Shown piece after piece: positions 34,411 to 60,367 of a stretch of 64,000 nt of DNA. The stretch covers positions 32,886,501 through 32,950,500 of the forward strand of contig NC_073358.2 in NCBI RefSeq assembly GCF_027580225.2. Direction: 5' to 3'. The position numbers were made by a program, and so were the translations under genes. Numbering within the stretch: the stretch's first letter is position 1; each line of letters starts with the position of its first letter. A model generated the notes under the pieces. It had not been told where the DNA came from, did no database searches, and saw nothing but the letters and a program-made list of their open reading frames with translations. The stretch comes from Misgurnus anguillicaudatus (taxonomy: Eukaryota > Chordata > Actinopteri > Cypriniformes > Cobitidae).

Positions 34411-37400
34411 AAAATATAAAACTTAAATGAAGAGCATAAAGTTTCCACGTTACAATCTATGTGGTAAATTTTAAATGTTATGTAGTACAGTACGTGGCTG
34501 TGCATACCAAAAATGATTGTTTTAATATCTTTGAACATAACCATTATAACAAATTATGTAAATCCAGTCTTGATACATGTACTGCGGGTCCTTGCTCCTC
34601 CTTTCTATCCATTGGGGTTCTTGGGCTGAAAAATGCTGAAGACAGGTGTGTAAAAAAAGAAATAAATCAACAACATCTAAATAAATTAGAAGATAAATAA
34701 TTTTATTTGACATGTCTTTTTCATATATATAAAATTATGAATCCACAATTAATATTACCAAGGCGTTACAGAGAATTCTTTCTCAGTAGTGGGCGCAAAG
34801 CTCCAGCCAGTTTGTGCGCAGGCAGAAAGACAGCTGTCCAGTAAGAATGGACCATCTGAGAACCACACAGTGCTTATGAAATGAGCTTTGAAGCCGTCAC
34901 AGGGGAACTTTACTACTTTTGTTAGCATTCCTTGATTGTCTACAACTTTAGTTTTCTCTTGATTGCCTCTAAAATGTCTATCAAAATAGATGTCACATCA
35001 TCTCTAAAATTACATGATGAAGTTTGACAAATTCTCCCTTAACAGTAGCCTACTGTAGAAGCAGCACCAACAAAAGAGTTAAAGTATGTGGAAAAATAGT
35101 TTTCTAATAACTTACAAACAAGACGAATTGAAATTCACAAAGTGGACGTCCAGCTTTCTGCATACCACACATACATATGTATTCTGGAGACAGTACCCAC
35201 ACCAAGCCCTTCAAAAGAACAACTTCATAACCCAGCACTAAACGCCAGACATCCCTCTGTGTAAACCACGCAATGTATCGTTCCCAAAACAAAGCAAAAA
35301 AATCCAGACATTCAAACCCAATTATAGTTGCAAAATATTATTGTTATTAGCACAATTCTTATCTTACAATTTTCAACTCCTAAACTAAATTCAAACCCCT
35401 GCAACCTTAAAAACAAACTGTAACAATGAATAAACAACCTCCACTATTCTACAAAATATCCGTCCTCGGTTACTTGAATGCAAAGAAAATAATAATTTCA
35501 CGCTGTTCTCTTCCTGGTGGTGGTAAAGATGTAAAATCTTTGTTTAAATTTTTTTTTAAATATACTGTATAGGTTATTAATTACAGTAACAAGTTTCCAT
35601 GCAATCAGGTATTTCTTTTTTTTTCTGTACAGAGTTCAAGAGATCAGTAGTAAGTAGCAAGGCTGTACAAGCCCACACTTTCTATTGGTGCAGATGCTTG
35701 TGTGCGCTGTATTTAATATGGTGAAAATGATAGGCCTTACTTGCCTTGTGTCAATACGCTTACCCTACAGTTATAACACGCATTGCAATATCCGGGGACG
35801 TGAGAGGACACAGAGCTTGACATTAACTCAGGCTGTCTGTTTTAGACTACTTACATTTGTTACGAACCCCAAAAAATGGACTACGTCTATTTGTGACAGA
35901 TGAGTGGACACAACACTGTCACATTATTACGATAAACATCCGTCAGTGAAATCACGGCTAACAAGCGAACGCGGACTGTCTACACGCAGCAGATTTATAA
36001 CGGCAAGCATAATGACACCAGGCACAGGCGTAGTAGTTATTTTGTATACTTGCACACCAGCATTTTCCAACAGATCATGAAGGCATATCATACCCTTAAC
36101 AGCAAAACTGACAAACTAAACCACCTGGGTTCTTTCAGTCGAATACATTATTATTACTTTATTATAAAACAAACAAAAAATAGTTCATCAAGATTGCAAG
36201 AAAAGCACTAGCGGTGGCGAATCCTTCCTTTGCGGCAAGCGTGGAAGCGAGTGACCTTTATAAAGTCCAATAGGAAGAGGGCGTTGGTCGTGATGATTCG
36301 ACTCAAACGACTGGAAATCGAGAAACTGAAACCTATTTGGACAGAGCTTTGCTGTGGTTACATTTAAAAAAAGGGCAAGTGGGTGTACATTCAGTTTACT
36401 CCATATGATCGTGTATTTGTTTGTGTGTCTGAGTCAGATGATGGTATCAGAAGACAAATCGCTATCTCTCAGATTTCTCCTCTCTCTATCTCATCATGTC
36501 ATCGTTGCTCACTAATATTAATACTTCAGTGCAGACTGCACAATGTTTGGTTTTGATGTACTTGTAGCATGTATTTACTAGTGTTAAACTTGAGTATACT
36601 CGACAGAATAGAAAAGGAGAATTCTGAGATTAAATGATTCACTTGGTAAATAAATGCACATTTCTGTATTGAAAAATAATTTAGAGCTATAAAATGTATT
36701 CATAGGTCATATTGATGTTGACTTTGATTGTGTACTTCTCAGGTTATCAGATTTAGGATATTCTTGAACAGCATGCAATGTGACGCCTACTATAGCCTTA
36801 TAACGAAAAATGCATTTTTTTGTAATAATTTATAAGTGCAATATAAAAGCGAGTCAGATTATATCTGCTGCCACATTTAGCTTTGTGTAAACATTTATCT
36901 AAATGAAACGTATGACTAATGGACCTCCGGTAAAGAAAAATCTGACAGTGAGTAAGTGAAAATGAAATGAATGGGTATTGGTTAAATGATGAAACTGGCC
37001 ATCCTGTCCAAACATGTACACTTTAAAAGATGCCCAAAAACCTTTTTATCCTCAATGGTAGTCTCCGACGAGTCTATACATTGTGAGATGTACTATACAG
37101 TATCTGATCTAAATACAGTACCCCTGCGAATTTAACCCCCGATCCCCGTGTTAAACCTGAAAGGCATTTCCTCCATTCCCCTACTATGTACAGCATGAAA
37201 GCTAAAAAGCTAAATAAAACGAAACGAATTTTGTGTCACGCAACTCAACATGAATTAGGCCCATGCACATGCCAACAAACACACACACCCTGCTCTCGCA
37301 CTAACACACGCACAATGTACAAACTACAAGCCCTGCTTGTTTTTAGTGGTGGCTGGACATGCAGCAAAGACACTGGAGGAGGGATTGGAAGGGATCTGAT

Positions 37401-37493
37401 GATGATGTTTGTGTGTAAACGGTGCAGTTTTAAAATGCTCAAAGGAAAAGGCAGGTGTGTGTGTGTGTTCATGTGTGTTTAAAGGAAGTTATC
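34411..37493. other. Probable atp2a3 3' UTR plus downstream flank, no recognised gene
   Basis: Mostly unique-looking, moderately AT-rich sequence with no large transposon that I could delimit. The 36.2-37.49 kb part is probably 3' UTR. The rest shows only short chance open frames. Confidence 0.4.
36158..36163 (-). promoter_or_regulatory. Candidate poly(A) signal of atp2a3
   Basis: AATAAA on the minus strand, the first such hexamer I see downstream of the atp2a3 stop. It would give a 3' UTR of about 1.3 kb. No transcript evidence is available. Confidence 0.3.
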
Positions 37494-50590
<13,097 letters not shown>

Positions 50591-50744
50591 CTAGACTAAT
50601 AATTATTTCAGAGTTAAGCTGAAAGAAAGCAAACAGATCCAGGGCTGAAAATTCCCAGGTTTCCCATGGTCTTAACTTCATATGCAACAGACTCTTTTGA
50701 TTGGTAAATTGTAACATTGTACACGTTTCTGTTGACATAAGTTA

Positions 50745-50995
50745 TGCATTAGCTAACATGAAGTCACAATAAGCAAGTTTTTCAGCATTTATTAACTTTG
50801 TTAATGTTAGTTAATGCCAATACAATTGTTCATGTTAGTTTATTGCACATTTCCTGATGTTAACAGAGAACTTTTGATTTAAAAAAAAAGTATAAGTAAA
50901 TATTGAAATCGATATAAACTAAGATTAATAAACGCTATAGAAGTTTTCATTGTAAGTTCATGTCACTAAACTAAAGTTAATAAATATAAAAAAGG
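50745..50995. repeat. 'TTAATGTTAGTTAATG' dispersed repeat
   Basis: GTTAATGTTAGTTAATGCCA and ATTGTTCATGTTAGTTTATT; related to 57425-57720. Confidence 0.55.
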
Positions 50996-51039
50996 GGTAT
51001 GCTATAAACCAGGGCTTCCCAAACCGGTGTTCAATTGCA

Positions 51040-51525
51040 GGAGTATGGAGGACTCAGAGTGCAAAAATTTTAAATAAATAAATGTGTTAAAAATATATTA
51101 ATACAAAAATAACAAAATAAAAATTGCAATACTCATTTATGTTTGCTTTTAATATTTCTCTGCATATTTATTTTTGTACTGTACCCATTTATTTGTTTGT
51201 TTTATTCGTTTTTTTGTACATTTATTTATAAATTTTGCACTCAGAGTCCTCCATACAGGGGGTTTGTGAGTTAATGAAAAAATAATCAATTATAATTAAT
51301 TCATACAATGTAAGTACATATTTTAGAATAAAAAAAATCTTAATTATTTTGTACTGTATTTATTTATTTGTTTAATTTATATTTTTGTACATTTATTTAT
51401 TTATTTATAAATTTTGCATTCCGAGTCCTCCATACAGGGGGTTTGTGAGTTGATGAAAAAAATAATCAATTATAATTAATTCATAAAATGTAAGTACTTA
51501 TTTTAGAATAGAAAATCTTAAAGGT
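51040..51525. repeat. Tandem ~179-bp duplication with an inverted partial copy
   Basis: AGAGTCCTCCATACAGGGGG TTTGTGAGTT...ATAATCAATTATAATTAATT occurs at about 51244 and 51423. GGAGGACTCAGAGTGCAAAA at about 51046 is an inverted partial copy. Confidence 0.8.
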
Positions 51526-51531
51526 GACATA

Positions 51532-51980
51532 GAATGATTAAACGGAGTATTTATCCTTGTTCTTTAATGTGACATGTAGACAAAAATGGTTTTGTTTGGG
51601 TCTGTAATGCCTTAGAAGCTTCCTAAAAACCTCTCTCAGATAGCTCTATTAGGGTGGGGGATTTTAAACAAGTGGTTTTGCACCTATTTGGCTCCCCCTA
51701 CTGGCTTAACTTGCAATCTCATTACTGATTAGCTGACTTTGCTGCCACTCAAAAAATGTAGCCAATTATTTTAAAGTGGAAGGGTAGTTAGATGCCTGTG
51801 ATGTCATAAGCATCAGTTTTTCAGATTGGGCTGTTTTCTGGCTGACATTTCTAAAAGAGGAATTTCTATGAGACTGAGATGTTTAACATGTTTAGCACTT
51901 TTTGTATGTTTATGAATGTGGGTAGACTACCATTATTCAACAAAGACAAGGTAAAAATGGTTTTTCTTTCTCTGTCCCCT
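51532..51980. mobile_element. TTAA element, GGTGACATAGAATG family
   Basis: AGGTGACATAGAATGATTAA to TCTGTCCCCT with TTAA at 51528-51531 and 51981-51984. 449 bp, non-coding. Confidence 0.82.
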
Positions 51981-53344
51981 TTAATAAAACACTGAGTAAA
52001 ATATATACGACCAACACACAACACTACAATATATCAGAAAACTGAAAACTCATGCAAAATGGGATGCGTTTTATGAACCAACAAAAGAAAATTACAAGAT
52101 GGAGGTCCAATAACAGGTAATAATAATAATTACAATGTAAAATCTACTGATAAAAACTTTTAAATGAATGAAAATAAAAGTTAAACATGCAAATGTGCAA
52201 TATATTTTTTATATTTACTTAAAATCTCAGGGGGTACTTTAAGTAAGTCATTTAGGTAAGCTGACAAAAAGGTTTGAAAACCCCTGCTATCAACTATAAA
52301 AATATTAAAAGTGTCTAAATAGAATAAAGCAATGTTTTCAAAGGAATCTATAAACAGTTGCACAAAACAGACAGTTCTGACTCCACCCAATCACTTCTGG
52401 GGTTTCCCTCATCCTTCCACCAATCAGAGTTAGGGGAATGACATCATTATGCACTCTCGGTTCCCGTGTTTAGTGGCCTGGCATGAGCTCAATTCCCTGT
52501 CTGAACCAATACACTCTATACAACTGCCAACAGACAACACTGACTATAAACTGTACTGCTTCCCACTAAAATGTCTACTCAGGTTTCACTTGACCAAATG
52601 AAAACAGATGAGGTGAAAGAAAGTGCAAACAATCATTTTGCCCATGTTTTGGCTAAACCTTTTCCAGCCTTATTATAATTACTTCCATTTGTTGTACTGT
52701 CGTGTAGTTGGCACCATTTTGTTCTTGTTGTTTGCATTGTTTCCACTATTGAACTGCATGTTGTTTTATCATACACCAAGGCAAATTCTATTGCGTTCAT
52801 GAAACGGTTAATGAACTGAATTTCATTCATCTAATAAACAATAAAATAAGAAAAGATAAAGATAAGGTTACCCTCACACAGCAAACAACTTGAACAAACC
52901 ATAATGCACAGCTCCGGTGACATGTTAAGGTGTCTTTGCTATGACATAGCATTGAAATGATCCAGAAGGAGCAATGGCAGCCCTGGGCGAGGGAGATCTT
53001 ATTTCATCGCTGTCCTACTTCCTTCACTATGTGGAAGATGGAACAGGTGCATGGTTGAATGGAACTGAAAAAAGCCAATTTGTTGAAAGGCATTGGTTGA
53101 AGGCCTTTTTGCACAGATGACAGGTCTAAAACGTTGATGTATGTGAAGGGAATGAGAAAGCAGGGGATGTAACGAACTAATAAAACAACAAATAGCATTA
53201 TTTACGTTTTTACTATTTACATAGCCTTACAAATGAATATAAATGTCCCCAAAAGAATCACTGGTTACAAACACAAAGTACACACACCGACAAAAACAAA
53301 AAGACTTTTATAAACATCAGCACTTGGTTCCATAATAAAACATC

Positions 53345-53440
53345 TAAACTTAAGGGACGTTAACATTATATCGATATAATGTTAACTATAACAATAACTA
53401 TATCAGCGTCCACACCAATGGACGATAATGATAACTTTAT
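53345..53440. repeat. Element fragment with perfect 28-bp palindrome
   Basis: A perfect palindrome centred on ATCGAT spans 53359-53386 (GTTAAC at each edge). Followed by TCCACACCAATGGACGATAA, a Harbinger-like end sequence. Confidence 0.6.
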
Positions 53441-53527
53441 GCTAATTTGCTCATGAGACGCAGTACTCGTGCAAATCATTTACCTTCATATGACATTAAC
53501 TAATATTGCATATTAACTTTAATAAAA

Positions 53528-53665
53528 ACTAGGGCTGTCAAAATTAACGTGTAATAACGCAAATTCATTTTATCGCCAATACTTTTATTAACGTGCGATT
53601 AACGCAACGCGCAATTTCTGTTTGACCCTTGGTCTAGCCCATATCATGAATTGAGAAGCATGTGA
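53528..53665. mobile_element. Truncated, inverted copy of the hAT end at 8690-8810
   Basis: TAGGGCTGTCAAAATTAACG then GATTAACGCAACGCGCAATT and TGTTTGACCCTTGGTC match the complement of the right end at 8810. Confidence 0.75.
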
Positions 53666-53684
53666 CCCGTACTGACATACACTG

Positions 53685-54045
53685 CCCTGTATGTACTATA
53701 CACTTACCATGTACATCCAATTTGTAAGCTCAGTAGTGTTTGTTATTAGTTATCATATATGTACACTATACGTACCTGCCATTAACCCACACTTGCCTGT
53801 AAGTACTTAATCTTTATATTGTACATTCATTTGTAAGTACTAGTGTTTCAGTATACTATAAGTATGTTTCTGGTATTACCCAGTACTTAACTGGAGTTAC
53901 ATAATAACTACCAAGTATGTACCACCGGTAAGTACAGTAATGATACCATTTAATTACCATGTACATACTCAAAAGTAAATACCACACATTTGTACAACAT
54001 ATGTAGCATATGTACAAGCTAAGTACACGTACTGTAAAATAAAGT
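53685..54045. repeat. GTAC/GTACAT-rich repeat
   Basis: Dense degenerate units such as ACTTACCATGTACAT, AAGTACTTA, GTACATACTC and ACGTACTGTAAAATAAAGTG. Confidence 0.55.
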
Positions 54046-55069
54046 GCTAATTGTTCACGTCATTAAATGTAAAAATATGCTGTTATGTTGCATTTACACA
54101 GCAGGTAACCAGCAGATGTCCTTAACACGCTATGTTTCAAGTAACTCTAAACAGTGAATCTAGTAGTTTGTAATCTAATATCTTACCTTTTGGAGTAGTC
54201 AATAGAAAAAAAGCATTACATACTCAATTTCACAATAACTGCATCAGTGCTGGATACCTGAGGTCATTTTATGTTATAGACCTCAGCAATGAGCTTCCCC
54301 ACAGTGTGATCTGTTTTTTTTAAATGTCCGTGCACTTGAAGATCAAATAGATCTTATAATATAATGTGAACAGCACATTAGACATTGCTGAAAGCAATGC
54401 ATCACAGCACTTCCTTAAAAACAAGGTCATATGCAAGGTAGGGTCGAAAATACAAACGCACAGGCAGGAAAACTTTGTGCCTTGGCTTGACTTCACTCGG
54501 AGCAAGACTCAATTAATTGTCTGATTAAAGAATTAATGAAGCAGTAAAACTTTCAGCGCTCTTCAGTACTTTCACATACACAGAGTTTAATTGTAAAAAG
54601 CTGAAAGTGAGCTGCATGCACGAGCAATCAGAGGGCAGGATCGAGCCCCAAAGCCCTTAAAATAAATGGATTATTGAGTTCCCTTGCGCTGCGGGAAAAA
54701 ACGATCTTTCGGGCCAAAAATACGCCTTTATAAAGTAATGACCACATTATCACAGTAACTACTGGTGAACAGTGCCATTTTTCTACATCCAGCTCTGTGC
54801 AAAAAGACCAATGCAGAGAACTTTGTGAAGCTATGCTGTCAACAACGCAAAATAGCAAGTTATTATTTGGTACATATTTTTGGGAACATTGCATCATGAA
54901 ACCAGATGGCTTTTGGTGTGTTTGGACAGTAAACTAGGTTTTCCTGACCACAACTGTAAGTCAGTTTATTTTTTTCTGCAGAACATCATTCTGATGCTGC
55001 ATTTACAACATAAAAACATTTATTTTTAACAAGACTCACTTCTTTGCCCCGTACTGTACTCTTTGACAT

Positions 55070-55340
55070 GAGGATTAACTTAAAAATTACTTTAATTGGT
55101 AACAGCTAAAAATATAAGCTTTTTAACTTGAAATTTTCACTTAAAGTTTTTTTTAACTTAAAAACCCTGGAGAACCCAAGAACCCTTTCCTTAGCAGCAA
55201 TAATCATTGGCCACATTTGACCCGTGTGTTCTCCAGGGTTAATTTTTCTAACATTAAGTGAAACATTTAGTTTGACAAAACTTAAATGTTTTTAAATGTT
55301 ACCAATTGAAGTAATTTGTTTAAGTAGATCCAACGTTCAC
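55070..55340. mobile_element. Foldback MITE
   Basis: ATTACTTTAATTGGTAACA at the left pairs with TGTTACCAATTGAAGTAAT at the right, and ACCCTGGAGAACCC pairs with GTGTTCTCCAGGGT inside. Confidence 0.75.
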
Positions 55341-55483
55341 TTTTAACAGTGTGATCGGCTCTATAAAAAAATGTTAAAAAGCCTATTAGATTGTACTGTT
55401 ATGCTATATTATATTTTACTGGCCTGAACAGCACCCAAATAATTCCCCAAAAAAATCTGATTTATTTCTTATAGATATATATA

Positions 55484-55750
55484 CACTGTAAAAAATTTCC
55501 CTGTAAAAAAACGGTATTATGCTGGAAGCTGTGGTTGCCAGCATTGCACTGTTAATTTACAGCGGGATACTGTTATTAGAAAAAACAGCATGATACTGTT
55601 TTGTTACCTACAGCAGTCAACTGTTATTTTAACAGCATGGTACTGTTTGTGTCACCTACAGAATACAGCTGTTATTTAATAGCATGATACTGTTTTTGTT
55701 ATCTACAGCAAAACTGTTATTTAGCATCATATACCTGTTAATTTACAGTA
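55484..55750. mobile_element. CACTGTAAAAAA element (one end clear)
   Basis: TA then CACTGTAAAAAATTTCCCTG. The body repeats ATACTGTT / ACAGCATG. Right end not resolved. Confidence 0.5.
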
Positions 55751-56224
55751 CATATTAGTCACAACTCCTTTATTTTTTAATTTAAATGCTATTATACCCT
55801 GCATTTTATATTTGTGGATAACATAGAACAAAAAAGGCCAGGTTATGAATTTTTTATTCTTTATTCTATTCAACACCAGATTGACTGTTATGCTATGTTT
55901 GTTATGCCATAAAACAGGCAGAAATACAAGCAGATATATTTTAATATTCAGTGCATAAACTGTGGTGCAACAAAAACGCACCAATAACATACTAAAATAC
56001 AAAAAAAAAAAATCAAAAAAACAAAGAACAATATTGAGATGCCTTATCTTTACTTAAAATACAAATGTAGTTTAAAATTTAGATTTAAAAAAAAGCACAA
56101 AAGTTTCACAACTGTAAAAACAGCACATTTTTAAAAGGATTCAATAAAACATTAATTTGCTTATTCTTTAACAGACACCAGCCCAATTTTAAATATGAAA
56201 ACATGGTCTATAATATACAAACCA

Positions 56225-57150
56225 GTATACAAAAACACCACCCACCAGTGGTGGCCAGGATGCAAAATATGTGTTCGGGGTGTAATGTGAATCTATATGC
56301 ATTGCACATCATGTCAAAATACCAACCCATTCTCACCAAAAAGCGTACAAATGACACGCAGTGTCATTATCGTGCAATAGATACGCCAAATTCCGATTTT
56401 GCGTGCATATGATACGCCAGTCCTTCCCATTCACTTATATGGCGAATCGTTTCGTGACGTTTTATTTATTGTTTTCTCATTTGTTTTCTGTTTTTTTTAC
56501 CATTTTCGCTTGGGTTTAGGGTTAGAACAACTTTTTGTTATATAAAAATGACATCCTAACCCAAACCCCAACTCTAACCCCAACTCCAAGCGACCATGGC
56601 TTAAATATAGATAAAAACATAGAGAAACCTGTATAAATAACCTGCTTAAACAAATGTGAAATCTAACCCTAAACCCAAGCGAAAATGTTTTAAGAAACAG
56701 AAAACAAATGAGAAAACAATAAACAAAACGTCACGAAACGATTCGCCATATAAGTGAATGGGAAGGACTGGCGCATCACATGCACGCAAAATCGGAATTT
56801 GGCGCATCCACCGCACGACAATGACACTGCGTGTCATTTGTACGCATCTTGGTGAGAATGGGTTGGTCAAAATACGTGCCTCCCGCAAACACTTTGAATA
56901 TGATAAAGAATAAAAGAGACATTCACATGATACCCGCAAGACACTCATTTAACACTAAACTCTGATTACACATGAGATTAAGCTAGTATGGCAAAAGCGA
57001 GCATCTCTTTTATCATAATCCCCTTCAAAGTGTCTGGAGCAGGCACGTATTTTGACATGACACGCTATGCACAGGTTCAAGTGACGAGCCACACACATGA
57101 CAATGTTTTGGCTAGCTTTGCATCCGTGCCTCCTCAGAGAAGTCACCTGC
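56225..57150. mobile_element. Outer foldback interrupted by a foldback hAT-size element
   Basis: CATGTCAAAATA...ACGTGCCTCCCGCAAACACTTTGA on the left mirrors TCAAAGTGTCTGGAGCAGGC ACGTATTTTGACATG on the right, centred near 56965. The left arm is split by 56322-56866. Confidence 0.65.
56322..56866. mobile_element. 545-bp foldback element with 8-bp TSD
   Basis: CCAACCCATTCTCACC to GGTGAGAATGGGTTGG; exact TSD TCAAAATA (56314-56321, 56867-56874). Arms of about 200 bp pair (AAATGACACGCAGTGTCATT and its complement, GGCGAATCGTTTCGTGACGT and its complement). Confidence 0.9.
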
Positions 57151-57424
57151 CATCACTGCAGGCCACCATATTTAAAAAAAAAACTGTATTGGTGGGAAGT
57201 GTCAGCTACATTTTAAATGAAGTACCACTCAAAGTCCAAAAGTCTTTTTTAAAAGATTTGATATTTTGAGACTGACTGTTGATGGTCTTCTTTTGCAGTT
57301 TTCCTGTTTTAGAGGTCACTTTTCCCTTTGCACCCTTCTTTCCCGGTTTGATTTTAATGAAGCGTCTGGAAAATAAAAAGAGAATATTTTCAGTGAACAA
57401 TGATTTAAAACTCTGACTTAGATT

Positions 57425-57720
57425 ATCAAACTTCCAGTAAAACTTTACAAAAATGTGTCATTAGTTAACATAAGTTAACTATTTTAGTGAACATGAATTA
57501 ACATAAACAATACTTACACAGCCCTTTTGAGTTAATTTAACACTTACTAAGACATTATTAAAAGTTGGAATTGTTCACATTAATGAACTGTGAACTAAGG
57601 AACACAACAAATTACTTTTTATAAACTATTATTAACAAAAATTACTAAATACTTCTATGAACTGCTTATTGTTAGTTCATGTTAGCTAATACATTGACTA
57701 ATGTTAAAGTGTTTAAGCAA
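57425..57720. repeat. 'TTAGTTAACATAAGTTAAC' dispersed repeat
   Basis: Repeated TTAACATAA, GAACTGTGAACTAA and TAGTTCATGTTAGC; matches 50745-50995 in opposite sense. Confidence 0.55.
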
Positions 57721-58629
57721 TTATTAGTTCATAATTTACTCTCATTTTGTTCTAAACCTGTATGAGTTTCTTTATTCTGTTAAACACCAAAGACGATATT
57801 TTCATAAATGATGGTAAGCACAAGGTTGGCACTGTCCGTTGACTTGGGTACTGTCATCAGTGTGGTTACCATCATTTATCAAAATATCTCAGTTTGTGTT
57901 CAACAAAATAAATAAACTCACATGCTTAGAACCACATGAGGGTAAATGAGGAAAGAAGTTTCATTTTTGGGTGAACTATCCCGTTTAACAAATGAGACCT
58001 TATTGTGAAGTGTTCCTAAAATGGCCTTCTCAAAAGGTACAAATTAAACCTTTAAAGAAAGTCACAAGTTAAAATTAAGTTAAGTTAATGAAATCATTAT
58101 TTATGTGGAACCATTCCTTTTAAAAAATTTTAAAAATAACTTGTTACCTTTTAAAGGACTTCCAGTGTGGATGCTGCTTTCACTTTTTGCAAGTTGAAGA
58201 TGTAATACAAAGAAAACAATGTAGCAAATCCAGTGAGACATCCTGGCTGAACACCCTTTTGGCTTTCAGGCTGATCATCCATTGTTTAATCCATTGTCCC
58301 TGAGAATCACCTGGACCAAATGAATGTATAGATTAATGTATAATCCTTAATATCTGTAGAGCTAAGTGTAGAAAAGGCAGTGAGAAGAATATGCAAGCAC
58401 TGGCAAAGACACAAAGTGCCATGTCCTTCAACCTAACAGTATGTTATTTTCAGAGGCCATTGTCATGATACAATTAAATGTATAGTACTTGAGGGCCACT
58501 AATGTTTCTAAAGGTAAACTGAAAATCACAAATTCATTTAGTGTCCGTGTAAAGTCTGATATTAAAAGTGTTCTCAGTTTCAGTGTTCTCAAATACAGTG
58601 GCCTCCAGAATGAGCCACATAAAGCTTGA

Positions 58630-58905
58630 TGTTCTCCTGATAGTAAAAGGCACAGCAAGAAGGTCCCCGGTTTGAGCCCCAGCTAGGTCAGGTGGCCTTT
58701 TATTTTTTTGTGGAGTTTGCATGTTCCCCCTGTGTCAGCGTGGGTTTACTCTGGGTATCCACAGATGCCAAATTGTCTCTACCCCAACCAGTGTCTGGAT
58801 TGACTTGTGTGAATAAAAACTTGTGTATGGATTAACCAGTTCTCACCATGAATATAGCCAAAGATGCTGGAATGGCATAAAGAATAAGAAAGAAAGAAAG
58901 AAAGA
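58630..58905 (+). repeat. DANA-like SINE
   Basis: CACAGCAAGAAGGTCCCCGG TTTGAGCCCCAGCTAGGTCA, then GTGGAGTTTGCATGTTCCCC and GCGTGGGTTTACTCTGGGT, ending in an AATAAGAAAGAAAG tail. This is the layout of the cyprinid DANA SINE, diverged. Confidence 0.8.
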
Positions 58906-60276
58906 TAGTAAAAGGTTGTGTCAGCCTGGAGTGTGGGCCTTGTTTAGTAAAAAATGTCAAATTTCATATATTTACCAAACAGGATCAAACGAGGTGTTTC
59001 AAGTTACTAGTCTTCTCAAAGTCAGCAAGAGTGGCACACATCTATAAGCAAAGATAACAATTTATGATAATTAACATCTGCAAAAAGACTTCATATTTTA
59101 CAGAGGCAACAAAGACATTTTACACACAACATGAATGGTTATACAAAATGATACTCTCTCATCTTTTACTCACCTTAATCTGTAATATTTGTTGGTCTAT
59201 ACAATGCACGAAAAGGGAATGGGGACCAAAATAGCACCAAAGCACCAAAATATACCTACATGGAGGATAAAAGTAATTCAGATGAGTCAAGTAGTAATCT
59301 TTTGATGCGATTCAAATGGTTTTGCAACATACAAAACTGTAACACTTTTTAATGTACATCAGTTTCTAACCATAATCATAAATTCAAGTTTGACTGCACT
59401 TTCCTGTACTTGATGCATGATGACTTAACAAGTTTGAAATCATGTTTGCAACAAAGACTTCTAGATGCACAGTGAATGAAATGAGTTACATTTGGTTTTT
59501 CACCAAGAACCATTTTGACTGCTCAAGTCTTATGTATTAGGGTGCCTTTGTTTAATTTTTGTGTAATCAGACTATGAATTCATATACCCCACCTACCTTA
59601 ACTTACTGTAAACAATGAAGCCAGGATATGTCCATTTTATAAACTTAATGTGTCTTACCACCAAAAAAAGCGTGCCACATACAACAGGATGTTTCAACCA
59701 GCTAACGAGCATGTAATGAATTTACAAATACCAGATCTTTTTAGTGTTATTTGTAGATATACAGTACTTGGTAACAAAGGATTTTTAAAGGATTTTAAGA
59801 TAATACAAAAAACAGGCGAATTTGCAGATAACACAAGTGTATCTTTCACTTGCATAGACAGAATGCACACATTAAAAATGTAAAGACACAAAACCCATAA
59901 TTGATTTGATCGTTCCTCATTTATCTTTTACACAGATTTTAGTAAAATAAACAGGTTGTATAAAACTTTGGTGAATTCTTACCTGTGATCTGATGTGAGT
60001 GTAACTGATGTGATGGTAGAATACCTGCTTTGCCTGATTAAAATAGGAAATGGAATCTGATTTATTTTTTAAAAGCTTTACTGAATAAAATGCAATATTT
60101 AAAAGTAATATGTAATTTTAAAATAGCACAAGCATCGATAAAGTTGCAGACCTACCTCATGCAGACAATCCAAAATGGCGTGCCCAACGAAAAATATGCT
60201 ATAATACCGTTAAATAACAGTGACATTCTGTTGTTGCTCGACAACCGACCTGAAGTGAGAAAGTCTACCCACAATA

Positions 60277-60367
60277 CACTGTAAAAAACAGCAACTTACT
60301 GTTATTACATGAAAACAGCATTTTGCTGTTGAATTTCCATGTAAATTTACAGAAATTTTTTACAGTG
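60277..60367. mobile_element. 91-bp CACTG-ended MITE
   Basis: CACTGTAAAAAACAGCAAC to AATTTTTTACAGTG, TA on both sides (60275-60276, 60368-60369). Confidence 0.8.

Noticed and set aside
57206..57400. Lys-rich 64-codon minus frame (KIKPGKKGAKGKV)
   Set aside because: Looked like a basic ribosomal or histone-like peptide, but the composition is low-complexity with no further support.
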